Part shown: positions 12,060 through 22,970 of the stretch, in pieces
How the letters are laid out: every line of letters starts with the position of its first letter
How positions within the stretch are numbered: the stretch's first letter is position 1
Assembly: GCA_950295325.1 (NCBI GenBank)
Contig: OX485804.1
Span: forward strand, 44,144,001-44,208,000
Length of the DNA: 64,000 nt
Direction: 5' to 3'
Source: Polytrichum commune
Taxonomy: Eukaryota; Streptophyta; Polytrichopsida; Polytrichales; Polytrichaceae
Notes under the pieces: model-generated
The model's input: only the letters and a program-made list of their open reading frames with translations
The model's database searches: none
Told to the model about the DNA's origin: nothing
Translations under genes and position numbers: made by a program

Positions 12060-12550
12060 AGCAACCTCCCTTTCTCGACACCTAGCCAAACAAATATTTG
12101 CACGTAGCAGAGAATGACAATCATTTGGAAGGCATCATATATGGATCCACCACGATGGGAAACTCACTTGGAAGTCTTGACTCCCAAAAATCACTTTTGA
12201 TGCTATCAAGCATGCAATTCTTGCTAAAGACTGGAACCCTTCTTACCTAACCAGAAATAAACTAGTCTACCTTCACCTCAAGGACTTTTTCAACCATGAA
12301 TGTGAATCATACTTGAATTGATCATTGATACCACCCGATGCAAAGTCCTTGTTGCTTACCGCACCTTGAATCATGGACTTGCCATTGACGACACTAGAAA
12401 GTGATCGACTTACCCAATCTCTACGGATTAAAAAAAAAATGCCAATTATGTTATGAAAACAAAGTTGAAAACGAGGCACACTTTGTGTTGGAGTGTCCCC
12501 TCTACAACTCCACTAGAGAGATAGGTATCCTGCCCTTATTCGAGAATGTA
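12060..12550 (+). pseudogene. LINE relic, C-terminal Cys/His domain
   Basis: After frame changes, it translates to fragments such as 'ITFDAIKHAILAKDWNPSYL' and 'CQLCYENKVENEAHFVLECP', the C-x2-C-x(n)-H-x4-C knuckle typical of the C-terminus of plant L1-type LINEs. A matching relic of the same knuckle is at 35340-35430. No reverse transcriptase core is seen. The family differs from the LINE at 18902. Confidence 0.6.
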
Positions 12551-12772
12551 GTACCAAGTACATCGATTACCCCATTTAGTGTGTGTTACTACTTAAAATT
12601 ACACAACGCAATAAGATCTTATTCAGGAGTTCAGTTTCTGCTAACGAAAGTTTAAAAGGGTGTTTGGACACTATACAACATCAACAACTTTGCTTGGTAA
12701 AATGCTACATCTTCATTAAATATTCATAGCGTTGTGTATCTCCAGATATGAACACACACGAGACGAGACAAT
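12551..12772. mobile_element. Diverged MITE of family E
   Basis: Begins with ACATCGATTACCCCATTTAG and GTGTGTTACTAC, the terminal motif of the element at 17308-17541, and ends near a degenerate reverse copy (TCTCCAGATATGAACACACA). It interrupts the LINE relic just upstream. Boundaries are approximate. Confidence 0.4.
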
Positions 12773-13025
12773 CAATAAAGTATCAAGCCTTTCTTCTAAT
12801 CGGACCACGAAGTTGACATCAACCTCTATCATATCGGACATGTGAACTGTGTTACTCTAAAGAATCAACCTTTTTGACACCATCTTCATGTACTTCCAGT
12901 CCCATAAGCCTCTCAACATCTCGGACTTCAAAATTTTAATCTCATTACTAACACCACCTTAATTTGGTGTTGGCATGTACGTAGTTGTCGTTTCACTCCG
13001 CAACTTACTAGTTGCGAGGTGTGGC

Positions 13026-13145
13026 AAGGAGGCATAAAACCTCATACCACAACACGGTCCGCTGTGTTAAGTATTTGGATAACGGGCTCACATTCATGCC
13101 GGTACCATGTACAGGCGTTATTTTTTCTTTTTCTTTTTTATTTTC
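13026..13145 (+). mobile_element. Short 5'-truncated retro-insertion with 14-bp target duplication
   Basis: Bounded by perfect direct repeats TTGCGAGGTGTGGC at 13012-13025 and 13146-13159. The 120-bp insert ends with ATTCATGCCGG, a GTAC-cat-GTAC hairpin and a GTTATTTTTTC tail, matching the 3' layout of the LINE at 22971-23019. This is direct evidence that the hairpin end marks a mobilised RNA. Confidence 0.8.
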
Positions 13146-13159
13146 TTGCGAGGTGTGGC

Positions 13160-14185
13160 TCTTGAATGCTATAGTTCATCACCTCCATGGCTTTCGAGAC
13201 CCGAGAAAGGTCCAGGTTGGCTCGACGATAATAATATAGGTTAAACTCCAACTAGCGAGGGTGGCCATGGCTAACTACCAAATACTAGTAGGGAAATTGG
13301 CTGGCTTTCGAGCACTACATTTAAACACGGTTGGTTTATAGTGGCACAACGTAATAAAGTATGGGTTGTGTAAGGAATCTCCGAGAGACCAATATATCCT
13401 AAACCCTAGAATACTATAAACGAGTCCACTTAAATAACATAAGTTAGGAGGTGGTAGGGTTATGATCGATCGAGCTCCAAGTCTTGCCTCACTAATTTAA
13501 CGACCGTCTTTTTGGATACGATTAAGTTAAGTTATAGAGGCCGCACATGACCATGGCGGCTGCACGCTCTCGCTATATTGATTTAGTGGACAGGTGTCAA
13601 AATAACATGACCCACAAAGAGCCTTCTATTCTTATTTCTGACTTAACACCAATATTGGGGCATTTCTTTTTTGCTCTTCTATCTATTGTTCGATGAACGG
13701 GGGTGAAGAGAATCAACCGCTAGTTATGGTTGAACCGGGTTGAGATTCAAGACTATTACGTGTCGTAGTAGAGGAATCTATGGAATACACCTCAAATGGA
13801 TAAAGAAAACAAAACCAAAAGTTCACAACATGTATAACATTATTCAGCTGCTATCAGTTGTTCCATTCTAATAATATCAATGACATTGTTTCACGCGGGT
13901 TTAGTAGAGTGAATATGCTATGTTGAGAGAATAAACATAGTGTAATTTCGAAGGAGAATTCGGCTTATTCAAATTTGAAAGTGTGGTTTGGTGATGTGTG
14001 GTTAATTGGGATAAGATAGGCATGCTTAATTTGGTTATATGGGGTCGCTTTGCACTACTGGAGGAGCTTGAGGGTCCTTGATCCGTAGTATACAAATTAT
14101 GTGATTGGATGAGAAGTTGGAAATGGTCCTAGTTTGCTTACAATAGACCTTGGAGCACTAAGGGGCCAAAGAAATTCGCATGTAT
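13160..14185. other. Gene-free sequence
   Basis: No gene, RNA or clear repeat recognised. The short open frames here have no recognisable domain. Confidence 0.4.
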
Positions 14186-14531
14186 GAGATTTTTGTATGG
14201 TGCCCTCCATGGCAACAAGTGGATAATGTTTCATGGTCTGATGGGTGTAGTATTGGGCCCATCAAAAAGAGGTCTAACGTAATCCTATGGGCCATGGCGG
14301 TCAATTAAATTACCATTTGCTCCAATAGTTATTATATGGCCATAGTGGGGACCCAAACCCAAACATATGTTGTAGTCCCTCAACACAGTCCACTTTCACT
14401 TTACATTAAGCTTGAGGGCCCATCGATCACAAGTTTGGATTTTTTTCCCCCGTTGTACGGTTTGGATGATTTTTTCAAGGGCCGTAGACTTTCATGATCA
14501 CATCTCTTTATATGTGTGTCAAGTGACCCTT
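14186..14531. mobile_element. Relic of MITE family A
   Basis: Contains the family blocks CTCCATGGCAACAAGTGGAT, AATGTTTCATGGTC and GCTTGAGGGCCCATCGATCA, and ends GTGTCAAGTGACCCTTA, close to the right end of the copy at 16502-17001. The left end is not clear. Confidence 0.4.
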
Positions 14532-14665
14532 ATCTTAATTGGGCACCTATCTTTGAGTGGTATGTGGTTTGGTGCGGCTCTAAGAACATATACAAATACG
14601 AAAAGATGCATGTTTAGATCGGATTGGACTGTGTGCTCAGAATATGGTAACCATTCTAAGCTCAA
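14532..14665. mobile_element. Relic of dispersed repeat family H
   Basis: GGATTGGACTGTGTGCTCAG and ATGGTAACCATTCTAAGCTC match in reverse the copies at 42600-43200 and 63690-64000. No coding content. Confidence 0.45.
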
Positions 14666-14746
14666 TAGTCAGCAAAAAGAATAGATGTCAATGTTTGTTC
14701 ACATTGACATCTATCGTTTGTTCACAATCTCCTATTATTGTGGCAT

Positions 14747-15400
14747 TTATTTGGAGCGGCACAGGTTGGAGAGTGGGGAGATATTTTGTTTGAGGATGTG
14801 TTTTTGGTGATAGTTTCCTAGGTATCTTCCATAACGAATTATGGGGGCTTGTGTGATTTGGGGATTAGTGATCCATGGGGCATTCCATAAGAGGTTGGAC
14901 CACCTTAGATGGATGTATTCATTGGATAGTTGTTTCACATGTAAGGGATTGTGTTGTTGGCATGGAAGATGAGTGCGCTTTTATTTTCTTTCTTTGTGTG
15001 ACTTTCGAGGTTATGGATGGAGTTGGTATGTTGGGAAGAGGTGGGAGGAATGGCTGGCCAAAATGGTCTTTGGAGTTCAATGTGATGGAAGGGCGTATGG
15101 ATTATGTGTGATTCTTCAGCTCCTATTTTGGCAAGTGTGTTGCTTTATCATTTCCAAATATATTGGTGTGTGCTCAAACTTTTTTGAATGGTTATGTTAC
15201 GTGTGGAAGTTTTGATGGCATGTATAATTTGTGCTTGAAGGAGCTTTAAGATAACCCCTTCTCCGATGAGGCCCTTCTTAAAGGTTTTGACCAAATTTGT
15301 GGTTATTGGGAAGTTTGATTGTTGCAAAGAACTTTCAAAACTCCATAGAACTGGAAGTCTCATCGGCATTAGTGACCTTCAAAGTTAAATCCTTTGTGCA
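14747..15400 (-). pseudogene. Decayed antisense copy of the RNase H LINE (relic 2)
   Basis: The plus strand is G/T-rich, so the minus strand has the A/C-rich composition of the LINE at 18902. Minus-strand translation of 15369-15148 contains 'TTNLVKTF' and 'VILKLLQAQ', in line with 'LASMVKIL' and 'ITLYKVRAH' of that LINE's RNase H. The peptide from 14938-14747 includes 'RYGRYLGNYHQKHIL', in line with 'FRTGTYMGNARKQMF'. The DGS and His/Asp residues are not conserved and frames change. The alignment is by eye. Confidence 0.5.
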
Positions 15401-16498
15401 TTATTTGTATGTGGTGGTGGCAGGGTAAGCATTTTTCTATGGGCGGTTTGGGGGTAGTCCTTGGCTGGCGGTTTGGTAGGTTGTCCATGATAGTTGGCCT
15501 TGTTTGTGTGGTTGTGGTATTAGGTTGTTATTACGTGGTGGTGTGGCATGCTCATGGGCTCCCGCCTCCCCTTGAAATGGGTGTGTCTTTCTTTCTTCTT
15601 AATGTACGCTTGGCATTGGCTTGTTGCCTTGCCCTTCCATCAAAAATATATTTAGAAAACAAACAAAGAAACAAACAACCAATCGGTCCTCTGGTGTTTT
15701 AGAGGTGCATATTGTCTTTGATGTGTAAGATGCATACACTCCAAATATTGACAATGCATGCCCCCAAGCTTGCACCTCTTAAGGACTTTTTCAAGCTCCA
15801 TTTAATGTTTCCGGTAGAAAACGACCAACTTGGAGCTACACTCTAGTGCAAAATAAGAATTGAAACTCTTTGAGCATGTGTTTGTTTGATAGGTCCTAAC
15901 ACAAGAGTGGCAGAATATAAAAGATGAAGATTGCCTATAAAACATATGATTTTTTCTTGTGTTCACCCTCTATACAATGGGTAAGGTTTTGGAACACTTA
16001 CCCGAGGGGGAGAGTAACAATGGTGGCTACTATGTAGAGCATATCGAAGATTTTGGTTTGCCATGTGAATGCTTGAATCAAGATATGAGAATTTGATTCA
16101 ATATAATGATTTGGAAATTGGGATAAATCAACCATAACCCTATAGGGGGGGCAAGTTGACCCCCCCCCCCGGGCGGGCAGTGGTGGTATCAAACAAAATC
16201 CCGTATGACCTTTTAATAATAACTCTATATTCATGAAGCATGTTCCCTTCCTTACATCAAATTTTTGCATTAGGTAGGTGGTCCTCATGTGGTCTCACAT
16301 CTTTCTACTAACTAGATCATCAAGTTGATATTACTAGCCATTGTCTCATAAAAACCACTGCACTCTGTTACTATGAGAAATTAAACCAATTTTTTGATCC
16401 CACCTTGATATACAAGTAATCCAATACTTCTTTTGGCTTTGTGGACTTTTACAGTAAATATTGTTTCATCGGTCATGGGTCTAACACTAAAGGCCATT
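15401..16498. other. Gene-free sequence
   Basis: Includes a GTGG/GTTG-rich stretch up to about 15600, a SINE-tail-like TTGGCATTGGCTTGTTGCC at about 15609, and a G9...C10 pair around 16144-16170. No gene recognised. Confidence 0.4.
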
Positions 16499-16501
16499 GA
16501 A

Positions 16502-17001
16502 GGGCACTTCACACACGAGACTGCAAGCCCGTGACCATTACACGTCAAGCACTCTCATTGGTGGAAAAGGCAGAGCCGGTCCAAGTTTGCTTCACACTAC
16601 GCTTGAGGGACCACCGGAGTTTGTGAATGCAAGATGGGTGTAAAGTCTACATGGATTCCCATGCGGAATCAAATGGATCATGTTTCATGGTCACTTGGAT
16701 TATTTCAAAAACCACCTCTTAGAGGTAAGCTTAATACAACACCAGGAGACCATGGCACTCTGAACGTTCACAACCGTTGGTTTATTCTATTTTATCATGC
16801 ATGAGGACCCACATGAATAGAAATTCATTGAAAATATAGCATTTGGTTGAGGGCCTTGTCACATATGACTTCACACTACACTTGAGGGTCTGTGACCACA
16901 ATACATGATTATGGAGGTGTCTTGAGATGGCCTTTGGACACTTTCTTTTGGGCTCTCACAATTTCATGGTCACGGCTCTTGGCTTGTGTGTGAAGTGACC
17001 C
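16502..17001. mobile_element. PIF/Harbinger-type MITE, family A copy 1
   Basis: About 500 bp, from GGGCACTTCACACACGAGAC to a right end reading GTGTGTGAAGTGACCC, its imperfect reverse complement. Flanks are GAA (16499-16501) and TAA (17002-17004), compatible with a mutated TAA duplication. Two further copies in the same orientation lie at 26616-27106 and 62015-62510. No transposase is encoded. Confidence 0.75.
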
Positions 17002-17223
17002 TAACTTATGAGTGTGTTTTCGGTACTTACGGAACATTGGAACAATTCCAATGGTCAAATACATATGTATATCCATTTTTGTTTTATTAGCTTTGTTCCG
17101 AATATGGAAATAACCCTTGAGCATTTTCCTCACTGAGATGAGTGTTCTTCACATCCATCTAAATTGAAATTTTATATTCAATGTACTTTACGTAACATGT
17201 TTGATTTGATTGTCAATTTAATC

Positions 17224-17290
17224 CCTTTGTTTTATTCACTTGGCGTTGGTTGTGTTGGCCTTCTGTCTCAAAAAAGAAAAAAAGAAAAAA
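17224..17290 (+). mobile_element. Severely 5'-truncated SINE tail with target duplication
   Basis: Perfect direct repeats GATTGTCAATTTAATC at 17208-17223 and 17291-17306 flank 67 bp. The insert is only the SINE 3' end (TTGGCGTTGGTTGTGTTGGC, CTTCTGTCTC and the A-rich tail). Confidence 0.8.
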
Positions 17291-17307
17291 GATTGTCAAT
17301 TTAATCA

Positions 17308-17541
17308 GTACGCTGATTATCCCAATTATTGTGTTACTATTTGGGGTTAACACAGTGCTACAACTACTTAATGAGAATATAATATACTACACTACCAAGC
17401 AAAGTCATTTATGTTCTATAGTGTCTAAACAACCTATTGAACTTCATTGGTAAAAATTTAACTCCCGTAAAATTATATCTCCCATTGTTGCATTCCGTTA
17501 CTCCGAATAATAACACACACTAATTGGGATAATCGATGTAC
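17308..17541. mobile_element. Small TIR element, family E
   Basis: About 234 bp with inverted ends of roughly 33 bp: GTACGCTGATTATCCCAATT on the left, and on the right the reverse complement of GTACATCGATTATCCCAATT. The termini recur as a near-perfect palindrome at 31754-31835 and as a diverged copy at 12551. It abuts the SINE target duplication. No coding capacity. Confidence 0.65.
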
Positions 17542-18002
17542 AATAGTCATCACTTTCATGAAACTTTAATCTATTTTTTGCATTGAGATTCTACATTTGA
17601 CACAAATATAATAAAGGATTCAATTCAACATTGTAATTTTATAGTATTTCAAATCATCAATTAAAAGGAATTGTCAGCTACATCATCAATTTTGTTTTGA
17701 TTGCATTACATGCACATCATCCATATGGTTGTGTATCTAGTACGCAAAAAGTTGTGGATTTTTTTCTTGAATAACATGACATGACCGTGTTTAGTGTATT
17801 TACCCAAGATTATCCATATTATGCACAAATCATCAATTTCATGCTTTAAGTCCACAAACTTGCCTTTATACATGTTCAAAATTCAAGCTTAGGACCGAGC
17901 TATTCGTATGGGTTTTAAAATCAACGATGAGAATAGCCACAAACTCTACGAGTATGTGAGGCTTCGACAAATTTTTTGCGTCCTTGGAAACCTATCCCAC
18001 GC
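17542..18002. other. Gene-free AT-rich sequence
   Basis: Nothing recognised before the SINE target duplication at 17988-18002. Confidence 0.4.
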
Positions 18003-18140
18003 AGGAAGAGGTTGGCAGTTTGAATCCCGACTGTGACATCTCCTCTCTACTTGATGGAAATCTTGCCAAGTGGTCAACTGCCTCTTGTGAATTGGCGTTG
18101 GCTTGTCGGGTTGCTGTCTCAAAAAAAAAAAAAAAAAAAA
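18003..18140 (+). mobile_element. 5'-truncated tRNA-SINE with 15-bp target duplication
   Basis: Direct repeats AAACCTATCCCACGC at 17988-18002 and 18138-18152 bound the insert. It starts just before the B box (GTTTGAATCCC, one change from the 7252 copy) and ends in about 20 A. The clean poly(A) and perfect duplication indicate a recent insertion. Confidence 0.85.
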
Positions 18141-18486
18141 CCTATCCCACGCCACCGTAAAATTTGCAAATATGTCATGGTGGTAGATTTGCATTGTTCT
18201 GTCACCAACGCATGATGATTGCCTAGTGTTTGTATGCTGGTGATGAAACACGATTTGGATTTACTAATCATCTTGCACTAATCTCGCATTTCATATAGAA
18301 CAAGACATGGACGCTTAGTTTGTAATGTTTCTAAAATCTTGCGTACTTTAGAGGAAATCTTCCTCAACATGTAACTTGCACACTATGCAATGTAACCCCT
18401 AAATGTCTAAGAGGTTGTAATCAACCTAGACGATAGTGATTTACAAAGATTTGGATAAGCTAAATTTTGTTCAAACATCTTGATTT

Positions 18487-18883
18487 CTAGAGAGGGAGTT
18501 ATTGCATACAAAGCATACCTTTCGTCCATCCAACATAAAAAAACTTGGACCCTTGGAGGTTTGTGACCAATTCATCTCAAATGACTTGGACTAGAATAAT
18601 TTGGAATCTTCATAACTAAATCAATGCAATTGAAAAAAACTAACTTCTAGATTGCACACTATTTCATGACATTAGATGTTGGATGAATGAGGGACTGATC
18701 ACATTGGTCAGTTCAGACACCATCCGTCGGCATCTCCGGTTGTAATAGTGTGAAAAGTGGTGGGTCAACATCCAATTTTGAATATAATCCCCAACAAGTT
18801 CATGGTTGGAACGGGACAAAAAATTTGGTGTGATCAAGACATGAGAGGTACACTTATACACAAGAAGACCTCTCCCCCTAAAC
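18487..18883. mobile_element. TIR element, family I
   Basis: Left end AGAGAGGGAGTTATTGCATA with CATACC..CATCCAACAT; right end ATGAGAGGTACACTTATACA followed by CCTCTCCCCC, a degenerate inverted counterpart. Similar ends are seen at 23797-24036, 31472-31680 and about 8690-8738. The LINE at 18902 inserted at its right border. Confidence 0.5.
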
Positions 18884-18901
18884 TTCTAGTATAATGTGAC
18901 A
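18884..18901. repeat. Left target-site duplication of the LINE
   Basis: TTCTAGTATAATGTGACA, identical over 18 bp to 23020-23037. It marks the 5' truncation point of the LINE. Confidence 0.92.
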
Positions 18902-21900
18902 AATTCTGCGAATGGGCAGGAATGGACCTAGGAATACCAAAATGCGCAGTAACTGGATACCCAAACAAATCTAAACTTAACCCCACAACCTTCAAGGCCC
19001 TAATCCAATCCACCAACATAAACTATAGAAACCAACCTATACCAGTCCTAAACCAACACGAACCCTACACATACCTAGGAATAAATCTTGCACCATCACT
19101 CAAGTGGAAAGCACAAATAAATACCACTACAGCTAAAGTAATCAAACAATGTCAAGCCCTCGTAGCATGCCCAGCTATTATGAAACAAAAAATCAACATG
19201 GCTGATACAGTCATACGCGCTGGAATAGCATATAGCTTTTATGCAGTACCATACTCTATACCAACCATAAAAAAACTTGACAAAAAGATCATCGCACTCC
19301 ATAAAATAATATGCGGAATACCCAAATACACATCTAATATTACTACACAACTCCCCCACAACCTATTTGGAATTGAAGCATTTTCACTACAAAATGCCTA
19401 CCTACGGTGTATTGGAGAGCAACTACAAAACATCCTTAACGATAAAGGCCGAATTGGCAAAATTTATACCGGCCTAACGCAATTTATACTTGCCAAATAC
19501 GGAGGTTCTAAAGAAATTACCCGTATTAAATACCACCACTGTGTTAGATCACCTATCACTAGAACATTATTTCTGCTCAAGCATAAAGCCGGAGTCTACC
19601 TTAAAAATACAATAAACAACTTCCTCCTACACCCATCCCCACTCGAAAACGCGTGGATGCAAGAAGCACAAATGCTACAGGGTCTAAATCCCAACACCTC
19701 ACTTAAACTATTACACAAACTGCTCATACATAATATAACAACACTAGACCAAATCACCATGCCTAATGGCACCACACTAATGAACCTAGACGAATTCAAA
19801 ATCTACCACTCCACCCCTTCCAAACTCATCCAAAGTGCTCTAAATATCGCTAATCAACTATTTTGCCAACCTCTCTGTAATCTCGAATGCCCCCTACCAT
19901 GCCAACGACACCATCCACCCAGATCCCTCAAAGACAAATATATATTAAGACACCACAACATTCTACCTCACCTACCGACTCCCCCCATACACCCCCCAAA
20001 CCCTCCCCTCCCCCCTCCCCCCAACAACATACTTAAGGACCCTCGACAATATCCCATATACAAAATACTTGATCACAAACAAAAACAATCTACCGACCAT
20101 AACAGAATAAAAATAACAGTCACGTCATACCTATGTCAATGGACTATAACAAATAACCACACATACAACAAATGACAAACTCCAAGGGACCTATACCCCT
20201 ATTGCGATGCCAACACATGTAACCACAACACCATCCTACTTACCCACTACTACACGGAAAGACAATGCAAACACCTCTCAAACATTATTAATGCCTACTT
20301 CTCCATCGAACAACAAAGAGACACGAAATATGTCATACCTACCACAATAATCCCACTAGCACATATCTCTATTAATGAATGTAACCCAGAAAATGACATC
20401 GAAACCAACTCCGATACTATCCAAATACAATTTGACGTCGCTCACTTATACGAAGATAATGGTAGGCACCTCATCACCATCCCGAAAACCAGACTAATGT
20501 GGTTATGGAAACAATACCAATTGGCAAAAAATACCACACATGGTCTAGAACCGCCCACCCAATCTTTCGAAACCGAAATGGTTTGGTTATATCAAAGATA
20601 CAAATACCGAATCCCGAAAAATGACCCACTCAAACGTGCCCAATACACAATACCAACCCCAATATTAGATCTCCTAATAACCACATTCAATATCAACCAG
20701 TCATACTTCTCATCCCCAATGATATGCCCCACGCAACTCACCCAATTATACTCGCCATTCTCGCGTGACATAATATTTGGATCCTTAGGGAAAGCATTTG
20801 ACCACAAATGGCAAGGAATAGGATACGCTCACCCCCACAACGCAATAGACTTACAACAAGCCATTCATTGGGCTCGCATGGCGGCCCAAAATGATCCATA
20901 TACAATCACTATACTTATATCTCCGGATACCGACTGGTACAAAAACCCAAACCCGCACATAGGTCCATTCCTGGACACACACATCATTGCCCACTTTGCA
21001 GCCGATACAATTGCATATGAAGAACCCACAATACCCCCCGAACTCAATATTACAAGAAAAGAACCGTCTACCCTACAAATATTTTGTATCCACCACCAAA
21101 ACAATAACATAGGCACCTATGAACAAATGAAATTACTAAAGGACATAGCAGACAATCTCCAAATATTACAAAGCCACACCCAAATTGCACCACCCACCCC
21201 TTCAAACATCACAGTGAACTCTAGTAAAAAATGGTCTAAATCAAACTACCCAAAGATACCCCCAAACAATAACACCCTCACCCCACAACTCCCAAACTAC
21301 CAAACGAACCTACCACTAAAATTCCACCCCCAATATAGCTACTACACTGATGGCTCCTTTATGAAACCCATAGAAATAGCCCCTGGGGAATGGAGAAGAG
21401 AAATAGCTGGATACGGTATCTACAGCCCCAAAGGGCTAAACATCGCCAATAGATTACATGGACATCAAAACATATTACGAGCAGAAATGATTGCTATACA
21501 CGAAACACTAAGCATCATCAACACACAATATCCCAACGAACCCGCATTCATATTCATAGACAGTCTAAATGTATTATACCTACTTAACACTCAAATTAAA
21601 CACCCCACACTTCATAATAGTCACCCAGACCAAACCACACTAGCCTCCATGGTAAAAATTCTTCAAAAAAGGACACAACCAATTACACTATACAAAGTTA
21701 GAGCACACGTCAACATTGACGGCAATAAAAAAGCAGACAAACTAGCAAAAGAAGGATTAGAATTAGAGCACAGAATTGCCGCCCACCCATACGAACATGC
21801 CCACGCCACCCCTTACTATTACCAAAAAGACGTATGGGCCTCGATGGAAGACATTCCGGACAAAGGCCCAGTTAGATTCTTAGAAAAACAAATTAAAAAA

Positions 21901-22801
21901 TATGATAGGGAAACGAACCTAGCAATCATGGCCACACAAACCCCCAACACCTGTAAATGGACAGAAAACATAGATATAGACAACGAGTTGTCGAACGAAT
22001 TCTGGACAAATCCCGCTATCATCGACAAACAAAAATCATGCCTCATCAAATTCCGCACAGGAACCTACATGGGTAATGCGAGAAAACAAATGTTTTTTGG
22101 CCACCAAAGATTTCCCACTATCACGTGCCCCATATGCAACTCAAATGAACCAGATACATGGATACATGTATTACTTACATGTAAACACCAACATATACAC
22201 TCACTTAGAGTTAAAAGACATAACAAAGCAGTCGGAGAAATTAGGAAGCTCCTAATCTCATCAGAAAAATCCCGATGCTTTACTCTCATGAATGCTGGCA
22301 TCTTCAATAACAACCCCCAAGAAAACACAGTCCCCAATTGGCTACTCCCCTGCACATATAGTACACAAAGATGTCACTGCAACGCAAGATTTAGACCTGA
22401 TATCCTTTGTGTTAAAGGACTACCCTATCAAAATGCCCCTCCCAGCGATGTCGACCCTAACCTTACCATACAATTCATTGAATTCACATACTGTAATGAC
22501 AGATTCTCCCCAGAAGCAATTGAAGCAAAAAAATAACAAATACAGCCCACTAATTGCTAGCATTGCTTCCAAAGGATGGAAAATCGAACCACTTATTGTC
22601 ATCACTACTGGTGCCAGAACGACTGCTCACATCCCATCTATGAAAGCACTAGAGACCAACTTCAAAATACCTATGGCCACCATCAAAAATACTTTCAAAA
22701 ATATTAACACCATTGCAATACAATATGCTATGTCTATTCTCCTCCATAAAAGGAGAATTGAAAACCACCAACCACTCCCCCAAAATCCAGACCCCCCATA
22801 A
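18901..22801 (+). pseudogene. LINE polyprotein: RT end, PCIF1-like fold, RNase H, zinc knuckle, PD-(D/E)XK endonuclease
   Basis: One frame runs from 18901 to 22536, broken only by a TGA at 20173-20175. The C-terminus continues in the next frame to 22801 after a slip in an A-run at about 22528. RT motif D/E remnants are 'GIPKC' and 'YLGI' (about 19072-19083). RNase H (21337-21756) keeps DGS, RAEM, IDS and a final KKAD, so all four acidic positions are present. The knuckle C-x2-C-x9-H-x4-C is at 22126-22182. The endonuclease has RPD (22393-22401), IEFTYCND (22477-22500), then a K..KY stretch and a GW..PLIVITTG block in the second frame. The protein is very rich in Asn, Thr, Pro, His and Gln, matching an A/C-biased strand. 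The catalytic YxDD lies in the lost 5' part, so this copy cannot be active. Confidence 0.8.
20647..21096 (+). other. PCIF1/CAPAM-like methyltransferase fold inside the LINE
   Basis: Between the RT and RNase H, the translated segment shows in order a 'YFSSP' block, 'YSPFSRDIIFGSLG', a Gly-containing turn 'GIGYAHPHN', a helix with 'ARMAA', and a strand ending 'ISPDTDW'. PCIF1-family cap-adenosine N6-methyltransferases have the matching series F/Y-A-S-P, S-x-F-x-D-x-x-FGS-x-G, NPPF and a strand ending in F-x-P-x-W. The catalytic NPPF position reads HPHN here. The resemblance was found by eye; an ancient or inactive methyltransferase is my reading. An unrelated Rossmann-like segment is the alternative. 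Confidence 0.5.
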
Positions 22802-22970
22802 CTCAGAACTTAAAAGTTAGGGTAAGGGGCAAGGGGTATTATATTAGGCGTAGTTTACATTAATGGTTTCTTGTGTCTAAAGTGTCTACTCTCGAAAGGG
22901 GGGAGTAGATCTTCTCCTTCATACCTCTGTCCTGTGGGCTTGGGATTGAAGGTAGATCGAACAGACACTT

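Noticed and set aside
15394-15702. Plus-strand open frame with Val/Trp-rich peptide
   Set aside because: It results from G/T-rich strand composition opposite a LINE relic; no signal peptide or domain is convincing.
18902-20175. First LINE open frame as a stand-alone gene with its own ATG at 18922
   Set aside because: The frame is open before that ATG back to the target duplication, and resumes in the same frame after the TGA.
22292-22801. Open frame of 169 codons treated as a separate gene
   Set aside because: Its second half continues the endonuclease of the LINE after a slip in an A-run near 22528; the first half overlaps the LINE frame and is a shadow.
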